The translations under genes and the position numbers were made by a program. From CAZYBG01 sp964645155 (GTDB taxonomy: Bacteria; Pseudomonadota; Alphaproteobacteria; Rhodobacterales; Rhodobacteraceae): a stretch of DNA of 20,807 nucleotides. Positions 7,246 through 14,387 of this stretch are shown piece by piece; position 1 is the stretch's first letter; each line of letters starts with the position of its first letter. Where the stretch lies: the NCBI GenBank assembly GCA_964645155.1, contig CAZYBG010000052.1, forward strand, positions 1-20,807, read 5' to 3'. Under the pieces are notes generated by a model, which did no database searches, was not told the DNA's origin, and saw only the letters and a program-made list of their open reading frames with translations.

Positions 7246-9326
7246 TGGATGGCACGGCCCAACCCGATCCCGACGCGGAGAGCTTCGAGTTCGATTTCCT
7301 GTCCGAGCTGCTCGGTGCCCTGAACGAGGCGCCCGAGGGTGATCAGGGAAAGATCCTCAAGTCGTTCCTGCTGTCGGGAATCGACACGATGCGCGAGCAC
7401 GCGCTGTTCCAGCTCGACCTTCTCGAGAAGCTTGGCTTTCTCGCGGTGAACAACGTTCAGGACGTGCGGCTGCACAGCCTCGAGGCGCGCGTCAGGGAGC
7501 TGGAGCAGGGCAAGCCCGTCACCTTCGGGCAGATCGCGGGCGAGCTGTTCTTCGCCCTCGCCATAGAGGCCGCAATCCTCGCGGGCGTCACCGTGGCGGC
7601 ACCGGCCGTTGCCGGCGCCGGGGCGCTTCTGATCGCGAGCATCAAGACCTCGGCGCGGTCGAAATTCTTCACCTCGAGGGTCAGCGTCGCGGGCCGCGCG
7701 GCGACGGTGGTCGATCAGCGACGGTTCGAGCTCGGGATGTGGGAAACCCGCCTTCTCCAGCGGCTCCACATGCGCAACCCGGCCAAGTCGAACAAGCGCG
7801 CCTGGAGGGCGCGCCAGAAACTGAACGCCGTCACGAAGCAGGAGCTGGCGGCCGTGCGGCAAAGCATCGAATATCTCGACAACCAGCGCGAGTTCCGCAT
7901 GGAGCTGGTTGGGGCACGGATGGTTCCGGAAGATGCGCTCGCAGCACGGTACCAGAGCTACAAGCAGTCGCTCTACAGCGGCAAGATCAAGCGCCTGATC
8001 GAGCTTCGCGCGCATCACGTCGATGCCGGCAAATCGGGGGTCCGGGCGTTCTCGCTGCTCGCCCTCAAGGACTATCCCGATGCTTTCACCGAGAGCACGG
8101 GCGAGGTCGAGAAGCTCGTCGACGGCTTCACCACAACCCGCGCCGCCCTCGACCTGACGCGCGAATGCGAGTCGCTGAAGCTTGACGTCATCCTTCACTA
8201 TGGGCAGCAGCGTGCCATCCTAGATGCCGTGGCCGAGGCCGATATCTTCGATGCCTTCGAGACGGTTCTCGTCTTGGAGGACATCGAGACCAACCTGTTC
8301 GATGCCATCGACCTGTCGGAGCGGATGCTCGCCAGCCTGGACGACTTCGTCATCCCGATGGAGCTGGCCGTCTGGCTGATCTACCTGCAGTCTAACGGCA
8401 TTCTGGAGCGCGGGGAGACGCCCGGCCGCAGGACGATCTCGCAGGGCGGCTACAGCGCTCCAGACACGCGCTTCATCGGCAACGATGTCGTGGCCCGGCT
8501 GGTTTCCTCGACGCCGATATTCACGGACTCGCCGCGCACCACCTACGACGGGCTTCGCTATGCGGGGCTGGGCGCGCTCGACGAACATCAGGCCTACTAT
8601 CTCTTCCACAAGTTCGCCAAGCCTGCCGTCGCCAGGATTGCGGACAAACTCCCGAAGTCGGCGACGGCGGAGCCGGGCGATTTCATCCTGAAGGATATCG
8701 AGGCCGGCGCATTCGACAACGTGCTCGCGATGCAGAAGGTCTTCTTCCTCACCGGCGAGAACAAGCAGCGAAGCGACCTCGTCCGGGAAATGGGCGTCGT
8801 GGTCATCGAGTACTTTCGCCACGTGCTCGAGCGGGTCGGGCGCCGCAAGACGTTCGGCTTCTCCGAGTCGATCCCGGAGGGCACCGCGATCGCGACGCTG
8901 CTCGGCCAAATCGAGGCGCCGACGCTGTCCGATCTGCCGCCGGACGAGCCGCCGGGCTTCACGCCCGACGAATGGCGCGCGGGGCAGGAGGCGGACCTGC
9001 TGCTTCAATGGGAGGCGACGACCCTTTCCCGCCTGACCTTGCTGGAGAACGCCCACACCGCGGCGCTGGCGCGCTACCAGTATCACGGCGCGATGCGCGC
9101 CATGTATCTCGAGGTCACGCCCGAAGGCTTCTTCGACGACGTCATCCTCGGGCCCGCGACGCTCGACCTCAATTCGGCAAGCGCGGCGATCCTGGCCGAG
9201 ATCGGCGCGATCAGGGCCGACGAACGGCACCGGTCGGAGGCGGTGGACGAACGGGCGGACATCCTGGAGATCAAGGCCACCCGCGCGCCGGCCGAGCGGG
9301 TGGAGCCGACCCTGTTCAGTCGGTGA
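7245..9326 (+). CDS. Large hypothetical protein (693 aa) with a hydrophobic hairpin-like segment
   Basis: The ATG shares its A with the TGA of the 771-aa gene, so translation is probably coupled and the two proteins are likely made together. The N-terminus is acidic and without a signal peptide. A helical region (37-90) leads into a long Ala/Gly-rich hydrophobic stretch (residues ~101-134, starting LFFALAIEAAILAGVTVAAP). It is long enough for two short helices around Pro120, as in helical pore-forming proteins. The remainder is mostly amphipathic helices, with a basic patch (180-193), a possible second hydrophobic helix around 371-381 (MELAVWLIYLQ) and a region rich in Tyr and His (440-456). 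No known domain was recognised. The gene ends at 9326, overlapping by 11 bp the convergent decayed SWIM gene. Confidence 0.85.
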   Translation: MDGTAQPDPDAESFEFDFLSELLGALNEAPEGDQGKILKSFLLSGIDTMREHALFQLDLLEKLGFLAVNNVQDVRLHSLEARVRELEQGKPVTFGQIAGELFFALAIEAAILAGVTVAAPAVAGAGALLIASIKTSARSKFFTSRVSVAGRAATVVDQRRFELGMWETRLLQRLHMRNPAKSNKRAWRARQKLNAVTKQELAAVRQSIEYLDNQREFRMELVGARMVPEDALAARYQSYKQSLYSGKIKRLIELRAHHVDAGKSGVRAFSLLALKDYPDAFTESTGEVEKLVDGFTTTRAALDLTRECESLKLDVILHYGQQRAILDAVAEADIFDAFETVLVLEDIETNLFDAIDLSERMLASLDDFVIPMELAVWLIYLQSNGILERGETPGRRTISQGGYSAPDTRFIGNDVVARLVSSTPIFTDSPRTTYDGLRYAGLGALDEHQAYYLFHKFAKPAVARIADKLPKSATAEPGDFILKDIEAGAFDNVLAMQKVFFLTGENKQRSDLVREMGVVVIEYFRHVLERVGRRKTFGFSESIPEGTAIATLLGQIEAPTLSDLPPDEPPGFTPDEWRAGQEADLLLQWEATTLSRLTLLENAHTAALARYQYHGAMRAMYLEVTPEGFFDDVILGPATLDLNSASAAILAEIGAIRADERHRSEAVDERADILEIKATRAPAERVEPTLFSR

Positions 9327-10639
9327 GCGGCCGAACCCGCGCCCCGCGCCCGGCCCCGCGGCATCGTCGGTCGCCGCCGCTCGCATCCGGACGGACCAGG
9401 CTCAGAGGTTCCGCTGTCACGCCACCCCGGGCGGAAGCGCGTAGCCGTGCGATCGCCAGCGTTCCCGGCACCAGCTCTGTCGACCTCAGCTGTTCGATGC
9501 GCCCGATAGCGTGGCCGCTGTACTCGTCGAGCGGAATCTCGGCGGCCAGCGTGTGCCCCTCGTCGTCCAGCAGCGGCCAGACAAGGGTTTGCCGCGCATC
9601 GTCGAACCGCGCTTTGCCGAACTGCCCGGGCTGCAACGCCACCCAGGCTTTCATCGGTTCGGGCTCGGCCAGCAGACTGGCCCGCTGCGCACCAAGCGCG
9701 TCGCACAGCGCGGTCCAGGAATTCCGGGGTCTCAGTTGCTGCACGAGCGTTTCGGCATCCAGCGGCAACACCGTAGCGCTGATGCTGTCGGCGGCCGAAA
9801 GACGTCCCGCGTCGTTGATTTGTGCCCCCTGCAGCATGACGCGACTGCCCGTGGTCAGCGCAGGCGCATCCAGCCCGGCCCAGGCGCCGGCCGCCCTGTA
9901 GCGGGCGATCGGACTGAAGCCACGCTGCGCCTGCGGACGCGCATCGGTGCATGACATGAACGCCTGCTCGGTGGGTGACCAGAAGATCATCGTCAGCCCC
10001 ACGTAGCCGGCGGGCGAGCGCCAAGCCTGCGCACCCAGCCCGAACAGTTCGAGCGAGGCAGAGGCCTCGCAACGAGAACGCGCGCGGCCCACAAGTTGCC
10101 GCGGTGCGGCGCCCTGAGCCGCAGCGACATCCAATGCGTGCAGCAGCGCAAACGCGATGGTGATCTCGTCCAGCAATCGCACCTCGTCGGCGCCTCCCGC
10201 GCGTTCGAGCAGCAGCTCCACATGGTCGGCAATGCGGCGCGTCAGGCGGGCCAGGCGGGCCAGGCGGTGGTACTCCGCACCCTGTGCCCAGACCGCCAGC
10301 GTCGAATAGTGCTCGTGCATCCCTTGCGACAGGTGGGCGAGGCCCAGCTCCACTGACTCGGTGAGGATCCTGCGCAGCGATGCACGCAGTCGGGTATGAT
10401 GGCAGAGGCCGCTCGCCGGGCAATCGCACCGCGCATGCGCTGAGCCGCGGTGGTCGAAGCGGATGCGCTGCGCCGAAGCTCACCACCACCTGCGCGGCGC
10501 CCTGCTCGATGATGTCGACCTTATGCTGCTCCAGGTCCTTGCGGGCGCGGCGAACCAGGCCGCGATTGGCCAGCGCCACGTAGGAGTCGTCGTCATAGCG
10601 CGCGAGCAGCGCGCCAAGCTGGTCGAGCAGGGTACTCAC
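9316..10639 (-). pseudogene. SWIM zinc-finger protein gene, frameshifted
   Basis: The gene begins with a GTG at 10639 that overlaps the stop of the VWA fragment (GTGA). Its first frame (STLLDQLGALLARYDDDSYV to AAQVVVSFG) runs to about 10480. It must then shift one frame to continue as QRIRFDHRGSAHARCDCPASGLCHH (SWIM zinc ligands C-x-C and C-x-H) and ELGLAHLSQGMHEHYSTLAV down to 9316. After the shift the frame is clean for ~385 codons. SWIM proteins of this size sit beside VWA and MoxR-type ATPase genes. The final ~20 residues (GGDRRCRGAGRGARVRPLTD) look like read-through into foreign sequence, so the original 3' end may be lost. No full-length product is expected unless the shift is a sequencing error. 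Confidence 0.7.
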
Positions 10640-11089
10640 GAGATCACCTTCACCAGCCAGTGCGCCAGTTTCTGCGGCGTGAGGGCGGCAATCTCCATGC
10701 CGCAGGCGGCCAGGCTCTCGGCTGTCTGGCGGTCGCAGACAGGGTGCGCCTGACTGTCTAGCGAAGCCAGGCCGAGAAGCTTTACCCGCGCCTCGGCCCG
10801 CTTCTTCACCGCGCGCACCAGCTCGCTGGGTGGTCCGCCCTCGCAGAAGTCGGTCACCAGCACCAGCGCGGTGCGGCTTCTCCACCCGTTGGGTGCAGTA
10901 GCGCACCGCCTGCGCAATGTCGGTGCCGCCGCCGAGTTGCACACGCATCAGCGTCTCCACCGGATCGTTGGCATGGTCGGAGAGATCGACGACGTTGGTG
11001 TCGAACACGACGATGCGCACCCGAAAGGCCGGCAGCGCGGCAAGTCTCATCGAAGGGCCAGCGTCGGTCAGCCAGTTGGCGGAGCGCAC
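10636..11089 (-). pseudogene. VWA domain protein gene, N-terminally truncated and frameshifted
   Basis: From about 11040 the leftward frame reads AALPAFRVRIVVFDTNVVDL and continues VQLGGGTDIAQAVRYCTQRV, the middle of a von Willebrand A domain of the CoxE-like type found with MoxR ATPases. Near 10875-10890 the frame shifts by one, and the other frame continues with TALVLVTDFCEGG and KLLGLASLDSQAHPVCDRQT to the stop at 10636. The N-terminal region and the MIDAS DxSxS motif are missing, with an in-frame stop just upstream of 11089. The gene is therefore both truncated and shifted. It is followed directly by the SWIM gene with a GTGA overlap, the original operon arrangement. The neighbouring MoxR ATPase is absent from the window. 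Confidence 0.7.
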
Positions 11090-11151
11090 CAGTCAGCTGC
11101 GAACAGCAGTCATTCGCGGCTTGATCGTGTCGAGTGGAATTCGGATGTGGA

Positions 11152-11631
11152 CTACACGCTCGCATCTATCGAGAGTGCAGTCGTCGCCTTCATGCATTCC
11201 ATCGAAAACTTCGACGTCACGTTTCGACAAGGCAGGCGTTGCGTCAGGTCCAGATAGAACGCATCATAGCTCGCCATCCCGCTGACGACGACCTTGAGGA
11301 GATAATCGACCTCGCCGGCCATTCGGTGGATTTCCACAACCTCGGGATAATTCTCCATGAATTTGGTAAAGGCCGCGCGCCATTCCAACGTGTGGTCGGC
11401 GGCCTCGATCTCGACGAAGACAGTCAGGCCAAGGCCGATGGCCGCGGGATCGACGATGGCGACACGGCCCATGATGATCCCGGCCGCTTCCAGCTTCTGG
11501 ACGCGCTTCCAGCAGGGGGTCTGCGACAGGCCCACGCGTGCGGCCAGTTGCGACACAGGCAAGGTGGCGTCCCGCATCAGCTCGTAAAGGATCTTGCGGT
11601 CGATCCGGTCGAGGGGGGCTGGATCGCTCAC
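11152..11631 (-). CDS. Lrp/AsnC family transcriptional regulator
   Basis: A 159-residue protein of normal family length. The N-terminal helix-turn-helix (residues ~8-60) shows the family pattern LDRIDRKILYELMRDATLPV, then LAARVGLSQTPCWKRVQKLE. The C-terminal part (about 65-150) is the RAM/AsnC ligand-binding fold (GLTVFVEIEAADH, GEVDYLLKVVVSGMASYDAF). Such proteins bind DNA as dimers or octamers and usually respond to an amino acid. The GTG start at 11631 lies inside the stop region of cysA (GTGA, 4-nt overlap), so it is the last gene of the sulfate operon and translationally coupled to it. Sensing of a sulfur amino acid is a reasonable inference but not shown by the sequence. Confidence 0.92.
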   Translation of the reverse strand: MSDPAPLDRIDRKILYELMRDATLPVSQLAARVGLSQTPCWKRVQKLEAAGIIMGRVAIVDPAAIGLGLTVFVEIEAADHTLEWRAAFTKFMENYPEVVEIHRMAGEVDYLLKVVVSGMASYDAFYLDLTQRLPCRNVTSKFSMECMKATTALSIDASV

Positions 11632-12347
11632 GCCGAGATGAACTCGCGCACGAAGTCGGTCTTCGGCCGGACGCGGATGTCGTCGGGTTTGCCCACCTGC
11701 TCGATCCGGCCCATCGACATCACGACGACGAGGTCTGCCAGTTCCATCGCCTCTTCCTGATCGTGGGTCACGAAGACGGTGGTCAGGCCGGTGGTGTCGT
11801 GGATGTCGCGCAGGCCGTGGCGCAGTTCCTTGCGCACCTTGGCATCCAGCGCGCCGAAGGGTTCGTCGAGCAGCAGCATGCGCGGTTCGATCGCGAGCGC
11901 ACGGGCCAGCGCCACGCGCTGGCGCTGGCCGCCCGAGAGCTGGCTGGGGTAGCGCGCACCGATGTCGGGCAGCTTGATGAGGTCCAGCAGCCTGTTCACG
12001 CGGCGGGCAATCTCGGCCGATGGGGGCCGGGACCTGCGCGGGCGGGCGCGCAGGCCGTAGGCGATGTTGTCGAACACGGTCATGTGCCGGAAGAGCGCGT
12101 AGGACTGGAAGACGAAGCCCGCGCGGCGTTCCTGCACGCTGAGCCCGGTGGCATCGGAGGCGTCGAACAGCACGCGGCCCGATGTGGGGAACTCAAGCCC
12201 ACCAAGGATGCGCAGCAGCGTCGTCTTGCCTGACCCCGACGGCCCCAGCAGCGCCACAAGCGTGCCCGAGGGGATGGACAGCGACACAGGATGCAGGGCC
12301 GCGGTGCTGCCGAAGTCCTTGGAGATTTCCTCGATCTCGATGTTCAT
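11628..12347 (-). CDS. cysA: Sulfate/thiosulfate ABC transporter ATP-binding protein, short form
   Basis: A 239-residue ABC ATPase with Walker A GPSGSGKTT (35-43), Q-loop Gln81, signature LSGGQ (137-141), Walker B MLLLDEP (157-163) and H-loop His195. Together with CysT and CysW it powers sulfate import at the inner membrane. The ATG at 12347 is chosen because GGAGG stands five bases upstream; an in-frame ATG at 12359 overlaps the cysW stop. Canonical CysA proteins run to about 350 residues with a C-terminal TOBE-type regulatory domain. This one stops right after the NBD (GRIEQVGKPDDIRVRPKTDF then VREFISA), so that domain is absent. The end is clean and coupled to the next gene, so it looks like a genuine short form rather than a break. 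Confidence 0.92.
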   Translation of the reverse strand: MNIEIEEISKDFGSTAALHPVSLSIPSGTLVALLGPSGSGKTTLLRILGGLEFPTSGRVLFDASDATGLSVQERRAGFVFQSYALFRHMTVFDNIAYGLRARPRRSRPPSAEIARRVNRLLDLIKLPDIGARYPSQLSGGQRQRVALARALAIEPRMLLLDEPFGALDAKVRKELRHGLRDIHDTTGLTTVFVTHDQEEAMELADLVVVMSMGRIEQVGKPDDIRVRPKTDFVREFISA

Positions 12348-12358
12348 CGCGTCCTCCA

Positions 12359-13246
12359 TCAGTGGCGGTGTGTGGCGGCGAGGAGGTCGGCGTATCGCCA
12401 CTCCAGCGCGGATTTCAGGGTGAGAGTGACGAGCGCAAGAAGGGCGAGGACACCCGCAATTGTGAAGGCCGCGACCGAGAGGTATTCGTTGTAGAACATC
12501 TCGATCATCAGCGGCATGGTCGTGGTCTGGCCCCGGATCTTGCCCGAGACCACGGCGACCGCGCCGAACTCTCCCATCGCGCGGGCGTTGCACAGGAGCA
12601 CCCCATAGAGCAGCGCCCAGCGGATGTTGGGCAGCGTCACGGTCAGGAATGTGCGCCAGCCCGAAGCGCCCAGGGTCAGCGCGGCTTCTTCCTCGGCCCG
12701 ACCCTGTTCCAGCATGACGGGGATCAACTCGCGGGCGACGAAGGGGAAGGTGATAAAGAGCGTGGCGAGCACGATCCCCGGCACGGCGAAGACGATGGGA
12801 AAGCCGCTGGCCACCAGCCAGGCGCCGAGGGCCGAGTTGGCGCCAAACATCAGGACGAACAGCAGACCCGCGACGACGGGGGAGACCGAGAAGGGCAGGT
12901 CAATCAGGGTGATGACCCAGGCCTTGCCGCGCCAGTCGAACTTGGTGATGGCCCAGGCGGCGGCGATGCCGAACACCGCGTTCAGCGGCACGGTGATCGC
13001 AGCCACCAGCAGCGTCAGCCGGATCGCCGCCTGCGCATCGGGTTCGGACAGGGACGCCAGCGCGAAGGCCCAGCCGCGCCGCAGCGCCTCGTCGAAGATC
13101 GCGATCAGGGGGGCGAACAGAAGGACCGTGAGCACGGCCAGGCACAGCGCGATCAGCCCCCAGCGGACCGATGCCGGTTCACTGGTCGGCGGGCGGAAGC
13201 CGCTTGCCTTGTGCGGCGCACCCTCAAGGAAACCGACCTGCGTCAT
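12359..13246 (-). CDS. cysW: Sulfate ABC transporter permease CysW
   Basis: A 295-residue inner-membrane permease with about six hydrophobic helices, beginning with WGLIALCLAVLTVLLFAPLI near residue 30. It carries the ABC-permease EAA loop (EEEAALTLGASGWRTFLTVT, then LPNI) for docking the ATPase. The block NARAMGEFGAVAVVSGKIRG, followed by Q and TTTMPL, is a CysW hallmark and distinguishes it from CysT. The ATG at 13246 starts within the stop of the preceding small gene (ATGA overlap), favouring it over upstream in-frame starts. It pairs with CysT to form the sulfate channel. Confidence 0.92.
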   Translation of the reverse strand: MTQVGFLEGAPHKASGFRPPTSEPASVRWGLIALCLAVLTVLLFAPLIAIFDEALRRGWAFALASLSEPDAQAAIRLTLLVAAITVPLNAVFGIAAAWAITKFDWRGKAWVITLIDLPFSVSPVVAGLLFVLMFGANSALGAWLVASGFPIVFAVPGIVLATLFITFPFVARELIPVMLEQGRAEEEAALTLGASGWRTFLTVTLPNIRWALLYGVLLCNARAMGEFGAVAVVSGKIRGQTTTMPLMIEMFYNEYLSVAAFTIAGVLALLALVTLTLKSALEWRYADLLAATHRH

Positions 13247-13524
13247 CGCGATATGATCCTGCCAAAAGTCTCTGCACTGGGCAGATTGCGGCGCTTGGCC
13301 CATCCGTGGCTTTCGCGGTCTTCGAGCCAGAAGGACAGGCCGATCCCCACCAGAACGACCGCCGCCGGGAAAAGGTTGACCAAGCCGAAGACGATCAGCG
13401 CCGACAGGGCGGACTGGCCCATCGCCAGCGCGAATACCGTCAGCAAGGGGGCGGCTGGCACGCTGATCAGGAACGCGATCAAGATCAGGCGTTTGAGGCC
13501 GGGATAGGTCGGTTGATCGGTCAT
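13243..13524 (-). CDS. Small two-helix membrane protein inside the sulfate operon
   Basis: A 93-residue protein with two predicted membrane helices (about residues 11-35 and 42-66, the second containing IVFGLVNLFPAAVVLVGIGL). A polar basic C-terminal tail follows (EDRESHGWAKRRNLPSAETF). It is packed between cysT (10 bp downstream of its stop) and cysW (ATGA overlap), so it is certainly co-translated with the transporter. No known domain was recognised. Its place between the two permeases suggests a transporter-associated accessory subunit, but no function is established. Confidence 0.8.
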   Translation of the reverse strand: MTDQPTYPGLKRLILIAFLISVPAAPLLTVFALAMGQSALSALIVFGLVNLFPAAVVLVGIGLSFWLEDRESHGWAKRRNLPSAETFGRIISR

Positions 13525-13534
13525 GGCGTCCTCC

Positions 13535-14386
13535 TCACACCGCGCCCATGCGGCGGCGGCTCCAGATCTGGATCAGGTTGATGGCGAGCAGCAGCGTGAA
13601 GGAGATCGCCAGCATCGCGATCGCGATGGCGACGGCGCCGTCGTAGTCGAACTCCTCCAGCCGGATCACGATCAGTAGGGGTGCGATCTCGGTCACGTTG
13701 GGCAGGTTGCCCGCGATGAAGATGACCGACCCGTATTCCCCTACCGACCGGGCCAGCGCGAGGGCGAAGCCCGTCAGCGCGGCGGGGGCGAGCATGGGCA
13801 GCACCACATGGGTCAACGTCCGCAGGCGAGAGGCGCCGAGTGTGGCCGAAGCCTCCTCCGTCTCGCGGTCGATTTCCTCGATCACCGGCTGGACGGTGCG
13901 GACGACAAAAGGCAGGCCGACAAAGATCAGGGCGATCCAGATGCCAAGCTCGGTGTAGGCGACGCGGATGCCGAAAGTCTGCAGGATCGGGGCGCCGAAC
14001 ACGCCGTTCGGCGCATAGATCGCGGTCAGTGCGATGCCCGCCACGGCGGTGGGCAGGGCAAAGGGCAGGTCCACCGCCGCGTCAATGATCCGCTTGCCCG
14101 GGAAGCGGTAGCGCACCAGCACCCAGGCCAGAAGCACGCCGAAGACCAGATTGAACAGCGACGCCACCAGTGCCGCGCGGAATGACAGTTCCAGAGCCGA
14201 CCAGACGCGGGGGCGGTTCACCACCTGCCACATCTCGGCCGCGCCGAAGCCGACGAAGCCGCGCCAGAGCAGCACCGCCATGGGGATCAGCACCACCACC
14301 GACAGCATTGTCAGCATGATCCCGAAGGACAGCCCCCACCCCGGCATCGGGGTGGGCGCCTTGAGCGTGAAGGGGCGCGCGGTCAC
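13535..14386 (-). CDS. cysT: Sulfate ABC transporter permease CysT
   Basis: A 283-residue permease, also called CysU, with about six to seven membrane helices. The ATPase-docking loop reads EIDRETEEASATLGASRLRT, followed by LTHVVLPML. CysT/CysW-type blocks are present: YRFPGKRIIDAAVDLPFALP, then TAVAGIALTAIYAPNG, and ALARSVGEYGSVIFIAGNLP. A GTG at 14386 is taken as start: GGGGGA stands just upstream, and the nearby ATG is out of frame and hits a stop. The start is one base after the stop of the binding-protein gene, so the genes are co-translated. Confidence 0.92.
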   Translation of the reverse strand: MTARPFTLKAPTPMPGWGLSFGIMLTMLSVVVLIPMAVLLWRGFVGFGAAEMWQVVNRPRVWSALELSFRAALVASLFNLVFGVLLAWVLVRYRFPGKRIIDAAVDLPFALPTAVAGIALTAIYAPNGVFGAPILQTFGIRVAYTELGIWIALIFVGLPFVVRTVQPVIEEIDRETEEASATLGASRLRTLTHVVLPMLAPAALTGFALALARSVGEYGSVIFIAGNLPNVTEIAPLLIVIRLEEFDYDGAVAIAIAMLAISFTLLLAINLIQIWSRRRMGAV

Positions 14387-14387
14387 G

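Noticed and set aside
9083..11089. A single 668-codon leftward ORF across the VWA-SWIM region
   Set aside because: Only its VWA middle part and the start of the SWIM gene look like protein; the rest is out-of-frame translation of the SWIM gene and antisense of the 693-aa gene.
12182..13507. 441-codon rightward ORF opposite cysW and cysA
   Set aside because: Gly/Gln/Asp/Arg-rich antisense shadow; the leftward strand encodes well-recognised transporter subunits.
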